Part shown: one piece after another, positions 24,727 to 32,942 of the stretch
Layout: each line of letters begins with the position of its first letter
How positions within the stretch are numbered: position 1 is the stretch's first letter
Assembly (NCBI RefSeq): GCF_936925435.1
Contig: NZ_CAKZHQ010000026.1
Location: forward strand, 1 to 64,000
Direction of reading: 5' to 3'
Source of the DNA: an uncultured Ramlibacter sp.
GTDB lineage: Bacteria; Pseudomonadota; Gammaproteobacteria; Burkholderiales; Burkholderiaceae_C
DNA: 64,000 nt
The notes under the pieces: generated by a model
What the model was told of the DNA's origin: nothing
What the model saw: only the letters and a program-made list of their open reading frames with translations
Databases searched by the model: none
Translations under genes and position numbers: made by a program

Positions 24727-25224
24727 TTAGTAGTAGATACGCACCGTGATGGTGTCGACGTACTCTTCCGACGGCACGGTCTGGGCGGCGGGGATGGTCC
24801 CGAAGACCGTGTGGTCCTGCGCCAGGCCCGTGCCCGTGCCCGTCACGGTGTCCGAGCCGGGCGTGTTACCCCAGACGGTGCTGCGCGCCGAGTCAGAATA
24901 AAGCTGGTAGTTCAGCACATTGGCCGCGGCCGACGCCAGCTTGCGCTGGGTGACGGTCGCGCCCGGTGAAGTGCCTTCGTTCAGACCGATCTGGTAACTG
25001 GTGTTGGGCGTGCAGGTCGCCCGCAGCAAGGTCGTGCCCTGGAGCGGGCTGGCGCCCTGGGCGCTGTAGACGCCGAAGTCAAGGTTGCTGGCGCTGATGT
25101 CGCACACCGCGTTCACGCGCGCCGAGACCCGGAAGCTGGTGTTGGCGGTGTTTTGCTGGGCATGGACATGGGTCCAGGGCAACAAGCCAAGCGTCAGAAG
25201 AACCGCCAGATGCCGTCTCATCAT
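24727..25224 (-). CDS. Spore coat U (SCPU) domain pilin-like protein
   Basis: 165 residues from the first ATG of a double ATG, with GGAGG five bases upstream. A signal peptide (about 1-22, ending HVHAQ) is followed by FRVSARVNAVCDISASNLDFGVYS, LLRATCTPNTSYQIGLNEG, LNYQLYSDSARSTVWG and the C-terminal DTITVRIYY, all typical of SCPU proteins, the structural subunits of Csu-type chaperone-usher pili. It is the only subunit gene in this cluster and is followed by its chaperone (six-base gap) and usher. Confidence 0.9.
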   Translation of the reverse strand: MMRRHLAVLLTLGLLPWTHVHAQQNTANTSFRVSARVNAVCDISASNLDFGVYSAQGASPLQGTTLLRATCTPNTSYQIGLNEGTSPGATVTQRKLASAAANVLNYQLYSDSARSTVWGNTPGSDTVTGTGTGLAQDHTVFGTIPAAQTVPSEEYVDTITVRIYY

Positions 25225-25466
25225 CTTCACCTCCAGCAAATGTTGCCAATTGTTCAGTTGCAGTATAGGGCCATGACCACGGGCAGTCCAAGCAAGAACT
25301 GGCCCTGGGCGATGGCCCTAACCCTGATGCCGGCAGGCGCTGCCAGCGCTGTCCGTCGCCCAAACGATCACCGCGGCATCGGCCATGCCGCTGAGGGGCC
25401 GAACTGATGTAGGCTTGCCGCCGGTTCCCAGCCTTTTGCCAGGACGCCAGGACGAAAGGAGCCCCC

Positions 25467-26009
25467 ATGTTGCATCGCCTCATTCTTGTGTCGCTCGCCG
25501 CCTTGCTGGCGTCTTGCGCCAGCACACCAACCGTCAAGACCGACTTCGATCCCGCCGCCACCTTCAGCAGCTACAAAACCTATAGCTGGCTGAGCAAGCC
25601 CACGGGCGGCTCGCCACTGGCGCAGCAGCGCATCGTCGACGGCATCGACGCCAGGCTCAAGGCCAAGGGCTGGACGTTGTCGCCCAGCGGTGATGTCCGC
25701 ATCGCTGCCAACGTCACCGCCCAGGAGAAGCAGGACTACACCACCTACTACAGCGGCATGGGCTACGGCATGGGCTGGCGCGGCTACGGTTACGGCGCCG
25801 GCCCCGGCATGGCCACCACATCGGTCTACACCTACGAGGTGGGCACCCTGGTGGTCGACATGTTCGACACCTCGACCAAGCGCGCCATCTGGCGCGGCCA
25901 CGCCAGCGGTGTATTGCCCGACAACCCGGACAAGATGGCGGCGCTGCTGCAGGCATCGCTCGACCAGCTGTTTGCGGACTTCCCGCCCAAGCCCGCGGCG
26001 GCGAAGTGA
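25467..26009 (+). CDS. DUF4136 domain-containing lipoprotein
   Basis: 180 residues with a lipoprotein signal; the lipobox LLASC puts the modified cysteine near residue 17. TDFDPAATFSSYKTYSWL and RIVDGIDARLKAKGW are typical of DUF4136. A glycine/tyrosine-rich section follows (SGMGYGMGWRGYGYG). AAGGAG precedes the ATG. Probably anchored in an outer or inner membrane leaflet; function unknown. It is divergent from the fimbrial operon and may share the 242-base intergenic control region. Confidence 0.8.
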   Translation: MLHRLILVSLAALLASCASTPTVKTDFDPAATFSSYKTYSWLSKPTGGSPLAQQRIVDGIDARLKAKGWTLSPSGDVRIAANVTAQEKQDYTTYYSGMGYGMGWRGYGYGAGPGMATTSVYTYEVGTLVVDMFDTSTKRAIWRGHASGVLPDNPDKMAALLQASLDQLFADFPPKPAAAK

Positions 26010-26119
26010 CTCTGAAGTGAGCTTGCGGCGGATCAGGGCCTGCTGGCGGCCGCTCAGGGTTTGCAAGGGCTGTGCCATTGGGTGAGCCGCACCATACTGT
26101 CCAGGTCCACTGAAAAGCG

Positions 26120-27019
26120 ATGTTGACCCCCCTGCGCCAGCCGCCCCGCAAGCCCTCCGCGGGCTTCACCCTGATCGAGGTCATGGGTGTGGTCGCCATC
26201 GTGGCGGCCCTGGCTGTGGTGGCTGTGCCGGTGTACCGCGACTATGTGCAGCGGGCCCAACTCGCGCAGCTGCTCAGCCAGATCGACCAGATCGCCACCT
26301 CGGTGCAGGTCGAGGATGCCACCGGCGAGCGCAACCTGCAGCGCGATGCCAAGCCTGGGAAGGCCCCGCCCCAGTTGCAGGTCGTGGCGGACGCGGCGTT
26401 CAGCGAGCCGGGCGGCATCCGCCTGCTGCTGATCCGCGCGCCGGCCGGCTTCTTCGCCTCGTCGCCGCAAACTGCCCGCTACGGTCTGATCGCCGACCTG
26501 ACGCCGCCGGCCGACGAAAGGCGCCTGCGTGAGCTGGCCCGGGCCTTGCCCTACAACGCCGGTGACAAGCTTTGGCTGGCGTCGGGCCAGCTGGCGTTTC
26601 CGCTGGTGGATGGGGCGGCTCCCGGCGCGGCAAGCGCCCGACCGGCGACGGGGTGGGAGGGCGCCGCCACGCTGGACGGGACCGGAGGCTGGACCTGCCA
26701 GGGCACGGTGTCGGTCTATGGTTCGGATGGCCAGCTGCTCACGGGCGTGAACGCCGGCGTGCGCATCCAGGTCACGCTCAGCGTCACCGGCTGGGACGGC
26801 AAACCCTTCGAGCGCAACTGGACCGACCAGGGCAATCTGGCCGGGGGCAAGGCCAGCTTCAGCTTGCGGGGCCTGAGCGCCCAGGCCGGCCGGGGTGAGG
26901 TTGTCACCGGCTGCAAGCTCGCCGTGAGCGAGGTTGTCTACTACTATCCGACCAATCCGCCGGTCCAGTGGGACGGCGGCAAGCCGACCCTGCAGATCAA
27001 CAAGCCGCCCACGCCGTGA
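26120..27019 (+). CDS. Type IV pilin-like / pseudopilin protein with a large C-terminal domain
   Basis: 299 residues. The N-terminus ends a short basic leader at Gly15 and continues FTLIEVMGVVAIVAALAVVAVPVYRDYVQ (split here as FTLIEVMGVVAIVAALAVV then AVPVYRDYVQ), the classic prepilin-peptidase site and hydrophobic helix with Glu at +5. The remaining 240 residues are far longer than a standard pseudopilin and include a beta-rich region with paired cysteines (WTCQG and TGCKLAV). It would be processed by PilD and assembled by an ATPase-driven machine; the neighbouring ATPase gene is the obvious partner. ATG overlaps the next gene start by one base (TGATG). Confidence 0.85.
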   Translation: MLTPLRQPPRKPSAGFTLIEVMGVVAIVAALAVVAVPVYRDYVQRAQLAQLLSQIDQIATSVQVEDATGERNLQRDAKPGKAPPQLQVVADAAFSEPGGIRLLLIRAPAGFFASSPQTARYGLIADLTPPADERRLRELARALPYNAGDKLWLASGQLAFPLVDGAAPGAASARPATGWEGAATLDGTGGWTCQGTVSVYGSDGQLLTGVNAGVRIQVTLSVTGWDGKPFERNWTDQGNLAGGKASFSLRGLSAQAGRGEVVTGCKLAVSEVVYYYPTNPPVQWDGGKPTLQINKPPTP

Positions 27020-27465
27020 TGCAGCAGCCCCCTGAGCGCGACCCCGACGGCCAGCCGCCAGCTGGCTGGGATGCCATCGTCCAACGCGCGCAGCGCGAGG
27101 CCGTGCGCGATGACGCGGGCCGGGAGGCGTTGCGCGCACCGGGGCCGGCGCCGCTGTGGCGCGCCTGGTGGCTGCATGGCGGCGCGGGGGCGCTGCTGAT
27201 GCTGGCCGTGGGTCTGGTGGCGTGGCAGCACCTGCGGCCACTGCCGGCGCCCAGCGTCACGGACCTGGACCAGGGCCGGCGCGCGCTGCTCTCCCTGGTC
27301 AGCGCATCGCTGGCCGACCATGTCCGGCTGCACGGAGGCTACCCCGATAACCTGGGCTCGGCCCTGCCGCTGGACGTGAGCGTCGAGTACCGGCGCACGC
27401 CGGAAGGCTACGAGCTGTCGGTCCGCCTGAGCGACGGGCAGCTGCTTTTGACAAAGGCGCCGTGA
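27019..27465 (+). CDS. Single-pass membrane protein of the pseudopilin-ATPase module
   Basis: 148 residues, starting within the stop of the pseudopilin gene (TGATG) and ending within the start of the ATPase gene (GTGA). A cytoplasmic Pro/Arg-rich N-terminus is followed by one membrane segment (about residues 54-71, GGAGALLMLAVGLVAWQHL) and a small outer domain (VRLHGGYPDNLGSALPLDVSVEYRRT). Topology resembles the small bitopic proteins of type II secretion or type IV pilus inner-membrane platforms, but I see no family signature. Its translation is tightly coupled to both neighbours. Confidence 0.75.
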   Translation: MQQPPERDPDGQPPAGWDAIVQRAQREAVRDDAGREALRAPGPAPLWRAWWLHGGAGALLMLAVGLVAWQHLRPLPAPSVTDLDQGRRALLSLVSASLADHVRLHGGYPDNLGSALPLDVSVEYRRTPEGYELSVRLSDGQLLLTKAP

Positions 27466-29624
27466 CCATGGCTTCCTCCTCTGCGTCCGCGCAGTCCCCG
27501 TCCGGGGACGGCGTGGCCTGGCTGGACCGCGTCATGCGGCGCATCCGGCCCGCCGATGCGGTCCTGCCGGTGCTGCCGCCGGCGCTGGAAGAGGCCTGGC
27601 ACACCGTCGCCCTGACTTGTGGCCTGAGCTCGGCGCAGCTGGCCCAGGAAGTGGCGCGCCAGTCCGGCCTGCGCAGCGAGTCCCTGCCCGCGCTGCTCTC
27701 GCCGGAAGCGGTGGCGTGGCTGCGTGCGCCGGCCGCCCGCAACGTCTATGCGGTGCCTGTGCGCAAGGAAGAAGGCTATCTGGTGATCGCGGTCTGCAAT
27801 CCCACCGTGCCCGACCTGCTGGAGCGCCTGCGCTTTGCCAGTGACATGCCGGTGGAGGTGGTGATCGCGCCGCCGGAAGACATCCGCCGCGCGCGCGACA
27901 GCCTGCTCGACGATATCGGCGGCGGCGTCGGCTCCGCCAGGAGTATTGCCGCGGCGGAAGGGACGCTTGGGCAGGGCCTGGGCGGCGGCGAGTTCCATGT
28001 GGAGGACCGCGGCTCCGATGCGCCGGTGGTGCGCCTGTGCGACATGATGCTGCGCCAGGCCATCTTGCACCAGGCCAGCGACATCCATGCCCAGCCGCTG
28101 GGCGCCAGCGGTCTGGTGCGCATGCGCGTGGACGGTCGGCTGCGCAAGGCGGGCCGCCTGCCGTTGGATGTGCTGCAGCGCCTGATCGCCCGCGTCAAGG
28201 CCGTGGCGGGCATGGACCCGACCGACCGCATGCATCCGCAGGATGGCCGCGCCCGCGCCTTCCTGGACAAGAAGATGCTGGACCTGCGCATTTCCACGCT
28301 GCCCGTCAGCGGCGGCGAGAAGCTGGTGATCCGCTTGCTGGGCGGCCACAGCGTGCTGCAACTGGACGACCTGGATCTGCCCGAGGTGGAGCGCCGGCAG
28401 GTCCAGCACCTGGTCGATGCCAGCATGGGCATGGTGCTGGTGGCCGGCCCCACGGGCTCGGGCAAGACCACGACGCTGTACAGCGTGCTCAATGCCAAGA
28501 ATGATCCCGATCTGAGCATCGTCACGGTGGAGGACCCGGTCGAGATCCGCATGCCCATGCTGGCCCAGATCGAAGTCAATCCGCGCGCCGGCCTGGACTT
28601 CGTCAACGCCCTGCGTTCGGTCGTGCGGCAGGACCCCGACATCGTGCTGATCGGCGAGATCCGCGATGCTGAAACCGCCGGCATCGCCATGCAGGCCGCC
28701 ATCACCGGCCACCTGGTGTTCGCGTCCATCCATGCCAACGATGCGGTCAGCGTGCTGCCCCGGCTGGGCAAGCTGGGTGTGGACACCAACCTGGCGGCCG
28801 AGGCGGTGCGCGGTGTGATCTCGCAGCGGCTGCTGCGCACCCTGTGCCCCAGGTGCGCAAGGCCGGCGCAGGCGCCCTGGACGCCCGCCGAAAGCTGGCT
28901 GATGGCCCATGCCGGCCTGCAGGGCAGCCTGCGCGCTGTCGGCTGCGGGGCCTGCGCCGGCAGCGGCTACAAGGGCCGGTGCAGCTTCATGCAGGTGCTC
29001 ACGGTGACGCAGGAAGTCGCCGGCCTGCTCGACCACGGCGCGCCGCTGAGCGCGGTGCGCGCGCTGGCGCGCCAGCAGGGCATGCGCACGCTGGCCGAAA
29101 GCGCGCTGGACCGCGTGCGGCGCGGCCAGACTTCGGTCGAGGAGGTGTTGCGCGAGATGGGCACGGACTTCTGGCGTGACGCGGCCATGGCTTTCGGCAC
29201 GCCCGCGCCGCAGGAGGCCATCCGCGCCAGCGGGCTGCCAGCGCCGGCCGAAGACCACGGCGCCGCGATGCTGATGGTGCGCGACGAGAAGTGGCGCAAA
29301 GTGTTGAGAGACTGGTTCCAGCAGCTGGGGTGGCGGATTGTGGAGGCAGCGACGGAGGACGAGGTGCGCGCCATCATGCAGGACGATGCCGACTTCGGCC
29401 TGGCCGTGATCGATCTCGAGCAGCTGCGCCCGGACCGCATGCGCGCGATGTTCGAGCTGCGCGCCAGCATGGGGGGCACCTTCTTGCCAGGGCTGTTTTT
29501 CGAGCACCCCGGCTACGAGGAATTCCATCTGTACATCCGGCAGCAAGCGCGCGTCCTGCTGGCCCCGCGACCGCACAGCATCACACAGCTGGGCCAGCAG
29601 ATCGAGTATGCGCTGAGCAGCTGA
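27462..29624 (+). CDS. GspE/PilB-type secretion ATPase with a C-terminal receiver-like domain
   Basis: 720 residues from GTG 27462 (ATG 27468 is an alternative). An N-terminal GspE_N-like region (about 40-150), the bipartite ATPase with Walker A GPTGSGKT near residue 330, an Asp box (VTVEDPVEI), Walker B (DIVLIGEIRDAETA) and a tetracysteine zinc element (LCPRC...GCGAC) are present. After about residue 595 it continues with a fold-like sequence LMVRDEKWRKVLRDWF...DFGLAVIDLEQL...LFFEHPG, resembling a response-regulator receiver but with the phosphoacceptor region altered. The ATPase powers pilin-like assembly; the extra domain may gate it. No GspF/PilC or secretin gene is adjacent. Confidence 0.88.
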   Translation: MTMASSSASAQSPSGDGVAWLDRVMRRIRPADAVLPVLPPALEEAWHTVALTCGLSSAQLAQEVARQSGLRSESLPALLSPEAVAWLRAPAARNVYAVPVRKEEGYLVIAVCNPTVPDLLERLRFASDMPVEVVIAPPEDIRRARDSLLDDIGGGVGSARSIAAAEGTLGQGLGGGEFHVEDRGSDAPVVRLCDMMLRQAILHQASDIHAQPLGASGLVRMRVDGRLRKAGRLPLDVLQRLIARVKAVAGMDPTDRMHPQDGRARAFLDKKMLDLRISTLPVSGGEKLVIRLLGGHSVLQLDDLDLPEVERRQVQHLVDASMGMVLVAGPTGSGKTTTLYSVLNAKNDPDLSIVTVEDPVEIRMPMLAQIEVNPRAGLDFVNALRSVVRQDPDIVLIGEIRDAETAGIAMQAAITGHLVFASIHANDAVSVLPRLGKLGVDTNLAAEAVRGVISQRLLRTLCPRCARPAQAPWTPAESWLMAHAGLQGSLRAVGCGACAGSGYKGRCSFMQVLTVTQEVAGLLDHGAPLSAVRALARQQGMRTLAESALDRVRRGQTSVEEVLREMGTDFWRDAAMAFGTPAPQEAIRASGLPAPAEDHGAAMLMVRDEKWRKVLRDWFQQLGWRIVEAATEDEVRAIMQDDADFGLAVIDLEQLRPDRMRAMFELRASMGGTFLPGLFFEHPGYEEFHLYIRQQARVLLAPRPHSITQLGQQIEYALSS

Positions 29625-29633
29625 GGCTTTGGC

Positions 29634-29639
29634 TACACT
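29634..29639 (+). promoter_or_regulatory. -10-like hexamer directly upstream of the DadA-like gene
   Basis: TACACT ends six bases before the ATG at 29646, and no Shine-Dalgarno is visible. This geometry would place the transcript start at the start codon (leaderless mRNA). Confidence 0.4.
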
Positions 29640-29645
29640 GTAAGC

Positions 29646-30881
29646 ATGCATATCATCGTGTTGGGAACGGGCATCGTCGGCGCCTGCACGGCGGCCTGGT
29701 TGCAGCGCGACGGCCACCGCATTACCTTCGTCTCGCCGCTGCCGCCGGGCCAGGCCTGTTCCTTCGGCAATGCCGGCTCGCTCTCGCCCAGCGCCTGCCT
29801 GCCGGTGGGCATGCCAGGCATGTGGAAGCAGGTGCCAGGCTGGCTGCGCGACCCGGACGGCCCGCTGCGCATCCGCCCGCGTTATCTGCACAAGGTCCTG
29901 CCCTGGATGCTGCGCTTTCTGCGCGCCTCTTCGCGCGAGGAAGTGGTGCGCATCGCCGGCGCCCTGCGTGGCCTGCTGGCGCCCATCTTCGACAGCTACG
30001 ACCCCTTGCTGGCCCATGCCAACGCGCAGCACCTGGTGCGCCGCACCGGCTGTCTCTACGTCTATGGATCGGACGCCTCGGCGGCGCGCTGGAAGTGGGG
30101 CATGGACCTGCGCCGCAATCTGGGCGTGGAACTGCAGGAGGTCAGCGGCGCCCAGTTGCAGGCGCTGGAGCCCGACCTGGCAGAACGCTTCGGCTACGCC
30201 CTGCTGGCGCCGGACAACGGCTCGACCACCGATCCTGAGGCCCTGGTGAAGGCCTTGCACGCGCAGTGCGTGGCCGACGGCGCCGACGACATCGCCGGCT
30301 TTGCCCTGGGCTTCGAGCAGCAGGGCGACCGCGTGACGGCGGTGCGCCTGGGCGATGGCCGCGCTCTGGAATGCGATGGCGTGGTGGTGGCCACCGGCGC
30401 CTGGTCCTCGCCGCTGGCCCACTCACTGGGCCTGGACGTGCCGCTGGAAACCCAGCGCGGCTACCACGTCACGGTGCAGAGCAACAACCTGGCGCTGCGG
30501 CACACGGTGATGGCGCCCGAGTACAACATGATGGTCAATCCCATGGCCATGGGCCTGCGGCTGGCCGGCAGCGTGGAGTTCGCCGGCCTGACGGCCAGCC
30601 CCGACTGGCGCCGCGCCGATGTGTTGCTGGACAAGGGTCGCGAGATATTCCCGCGCCTGGACATCTCACGCAGCACGCGCTGGATGGGCCACCGGCCCTG
30701 CCTGCCCGACAGCCTGCCGGTGATCGGCCGCGCGCCGCGCACCGCCAACGCCTGGCTGGCCTTCGGCCACGGCCATGTGGGCATGTGCGGCGGCGCCAGC
30801 ACGGGCCGCGAGATCGCCCACCTGGTGGCCGGCCGCGCGCCGCAGGTGGACCTGCGGCCCTTCAGCCCCGAGCGCTTCTGA
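29646..30881 (+). CDS. FAD-dependent D-amino-acid dehydrogenase-like oxidoreductase (DadA family)
   Basis: 411 residues. The N-terminus IIVLGTGIVGACTAAWLQRDG is an FAD-binding Rossmann motif. GNAGSLSPSACLPVGMPGM, WMLRFLRAS, a central DGVVVATGAWSSPLAHSLGLDVPLETQRGYHV (split: DGVVVATGAWSS and VPLETQRGYHV) and the C-terminal GHRPCLPDSLPVIGRAPR, AFGHGHVGMCGGASTGR are typical of DadA-like enzymes, which oxidise D-amino acids to 2-oxo acids. Substrate is not certain; related enzymes act on proline derivatives. It heads a run of catabolic genes; the hydantoinase-like gene follows 10 bases later. Confidence 0.82.
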   Translation: MHIIVLGTGIVGACTAAWLQRDGHRITFVSPLPPGQACSFGNAGSLSPSACLPVGMPGMWKQVPGWLRDPDGPLRIRPRYLHKVLPWMLRFLRASSREEVVRIAGALRGLLAPIFDSYDPLLAHANAQHLVRRTGCLYVYGSDASAARWKWGMDLRRNLGVELQEVSGAQLQALEPDLAERFGYALLAPDNGSTTDPEALVKALHAQCVADGADDIAGFALGFEQQGDRVTAVRLGDGRALECDGVVVATGAWSSPLAHSLGLDVPLETQRGYHVTVQSNNLALRHTVMAPEYNMMVNPMAMGLRLAGSVEFAGLTASPDWRRADVLLDKGREIFPRLDISRSTRWMGHRPCLPDSLPVIGRAPRTANAWLAFGHGHVGMCGGASTGREIAHLVAGRAPQVDLRPFSPERF

Positions 30882-30891
30882 GGGTCTTGCA

Positions 30892-32907
30892 GTGAAGCGC
30901 GTCGCCCTGGTCTGCACGCAAGGCTTCGCCGATGTGTTGACGCTGGGCCGGCAAAACCGCGCCGATCCTTACGCGCGCCATGTGCCGCCGTCGCTGTGGA
31001 TTTCGGCCGTGCCCGATGCGATGCGCTTCGAGGTGGCAGGCCGGATCGAAGCCGCCGGCCGCGAGGCGCAGCCGCTCGATTGCAGCGATCTCGTCGCGCA
31101 GTTGCAGGCCCTGCCGCAGCCGCCCGAGGCCATCGCGGTCTGCCTGTTGTTCGCCCACGCCAATCCGGCGCACGAGCTGCAGGTGCAGGCAAGCTTGCAG
31201 CAGGCCTTTCCCCATGCGCAGGTGCTGTGCTCGCACGCGGTCTTGCCGCAGTCCGGCGAGTTCGAGCGCAGCGTGGCCACGGTGCAGGCCGCGGGCGGTG
31301 CTCTGTCCGATGCAGGCGCTGTGCAGTCACAGCGCCTGCAAGACCTGTCCGCCACCTTGGAAGACCTGGCCGACCGCATGCAGGCCTGCCTGGTCGCCAA
31401 CGCAGTTTCCTCGGTGGTGCGCGAGGCCATGGACTGCGCGGCCGCCGTCTTCCTGCCCGACGGCCGCATGCTGGCCCAGGCGCGCAGCCTGCCCTTGCTG
31501 CTGGGCAGCCTGGCGCCCGCTGTGGCTGGCCTGCTGGATGTGTTTGCGGCCAGCGCCATGCGGGAGGGCGACGGCTATTTGAGCAACGACCCCTGGAGCG
31601 GCGGCACCCACCTGCCGGACTTCGTGCTGCTGCGGCCTGTGCTGCTGCAAGGTCGCGTGCAGGTGCTGGTCGCGTGCATCCTGCACCACCAGGACGTGGG
31701 CGGCAGCACGCCCGGCTCGGTGCCCACCAACGCCACCTCCATCCACCAGGAGGGGCTGCGCATCCCCCCGGTGCAGCTGTATGCGGGCGGTGCATTGGAC
31801 GCGCCGCTGTCGCAATTGCTGCGCGCCAACAGCCGCATGCCCGACAACCTGGCGGGCGACCTGCAAGCCCAGTGGCTGGCACTGGCACAGGGCGCGCAAG
31901 AGGTGCAGACCCTGGTCGCCACACAAGGAGCGCAGGCTTTTGCCGCGCAGTGCGAGGCCGCCATCGCCGCCAGCGAAGCAGCCGTGCGCGCTGCGCTGGT
32001 TGCCGCACCGGACGGCGACTACAGCTTCGACGATGCGCTCGATGGCGACGGCATCAGCGACGCGCCCGTGCGCATCGCCGTATGCTTGCGCAAGCGCGGC
32101 GCGCAGCTGGAGGTGGACCTGACGCAATGCGCGCCGCAGACCGCGGGGCCGGTGAACGCCTCACGCGGCGCGGTCTGGGCGGCGGTGAGCTACTTCGCCC
32201 GCATGCTGGCGCCACAGGCCGCCAGTAACCACGGCTGCACCGCGGCGCTGCAACTGCGCAGCACGCCCGGCACCGTGGTCGACCCGGCCTTTCCCGCCGC
32301 GGTCAATGCGCGCACCAACCTGGTCAAGCTGCTGGCCAATGCGCTGCTGGGCGCCTGGGCCCAGGCTAGTCCGCAGGCCTGCCCCGCACCCAACGCCGGT
32401 GTGGCCGTCGTGCTCTCGCTCAGCGGCAGCCGCAGCGACGGCGCACGCTGGATGTACACCGAGATCATTGCCTCGGCCGCCGGCGGCGCACCCTGGTCGG
32501 CCGGTGGCTCGGGCGTGTCCACCGACGTGGGCAATGCGCGCAGCACACCGGCCGAGGTGATCGAGGCGCAGGCGCCGCTGCGCATGGAGCGTGTCGCGCT
32601 GCGCCGCGGTTCCGGCGGCGCCGGCCGCCATGCGGGTGGCGATGGCGTGCTGCGTGCCTACCGCCTGCTCGAAGGCGAGGGCCTGGTGTCCTACCGCGGC
32701 GAACGCCACAGCACGCCGGCCCAGGGCGCGGCCGGTGGCCGCCCCGGCGCTTGCGGCAGCGCGCGCATCGAGCGCGCCGATGGCAGCGTGCAGCCACTGC
32801 CCGCCAAGGCCCGCGTCGCCTGGCGCGCCGGCGACCTGCTGGTCATCGAGACCGCCGGCGGCGGCGGCTGGGGTCAACCCGCTGCGCCCGGCGCGCAATT
32901 TGCGTGA
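30892..32907 (+). CDS. HyuB-type hydantoinase/oxoprolinase carrying an N-terminal HyuA fragment
   Basis: 671 residues from GTG 30892. The first about 130 residues (VALVCTQGFADVLTLGRQNR, VAVCLLFAHANPAHE-like, LPQSGEFERSVATV) match the interior of HyuA-type subunits, without HyuA's N-terminal ATP-binding region (GIDVGGTFTD) or its C-terminal half. The sequence then runs directly into a near-complete HyuB: DGRMLAQARSLPLLLGSLAPAV, DPWSGGTHLPDFVLL, LHHQDVGGSTPGSVP and the C-terminal GSGGAGRHAGGDGVLRAYR. HyuA/HyuB enzymes hydrolyse cyclic amides such as hydantoins or 5-oxoproline with ATP. The loss of the ATPase part makes activity uncertain. It is probably in an operon with dadA-like, Bug receptor and dehalogenase genes. 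Confidence 0.82.
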   Translation: MKRVALVCTQGFADVLTLGRQNRADPYARHVPPSLWISAVPDAMRFEVAGRIEAAGREAQPLDCSDLVAQLQALPQPPEAIAVCLLFAHANPAHELQVQASLQQAFPHAQVLCSHAVLPQSGEFERSVATVQAAGGALSDAGAVQSQRLQDLSATLEDLADRMQACLVANAVSSVVREAMDCAAAVFLPDGRMLAQARSLPLLLGSLAPAVAGLLDVFAASAMREGDGYLSNDPWSGGTHLPDFVLLRPVLLQGRVQVLVACILHHQDVGGSTPGSVPTNATSIHQEGLRIPPVQLYAGGALDAPLSQLLRANSRMPDNLAGDLQAQWLALAQGAQEVQTLVATQGAQAFAAQCEAAIAASEAAVRAALVAAPDGDYSFDDALDGDGISDAPVRIAVCLRKRGAQLEVDLTQCAPQTAGPVNASRGAVWAAVSYFARMLAPQAASNHGCTAALQLRSTPGTVVDPAFPAAVNARTNLVKLLANALLGAWAQASPQACPAPNAGVAVVLSLSGSRSDGARWMYTEIIASAAGGAPWSAGGSGVSTDVGNARSTPAEVIEAQAPLRMERVALRRGSGGAGRHAGGDGVLRAYRLLEGEGLVSYRGERHSTPAQGAAGGRPGACGSARIERADGSVQPLPAKARVAWRAGDLLVIETAGGGGWGQPAAPGAQFA

Positions 32908-32942
32908 GACTGCTTTTGTCTTCTTTCTTCGAGGCTGTCCCC

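Noticed and set aside
25240..25466. Possible second fimbrial subunit in the gap upstream of the SCPU gene
   Set aside because: The frames here are short and show no SCPU motif, so the gap is treated as a divergent promoter region.
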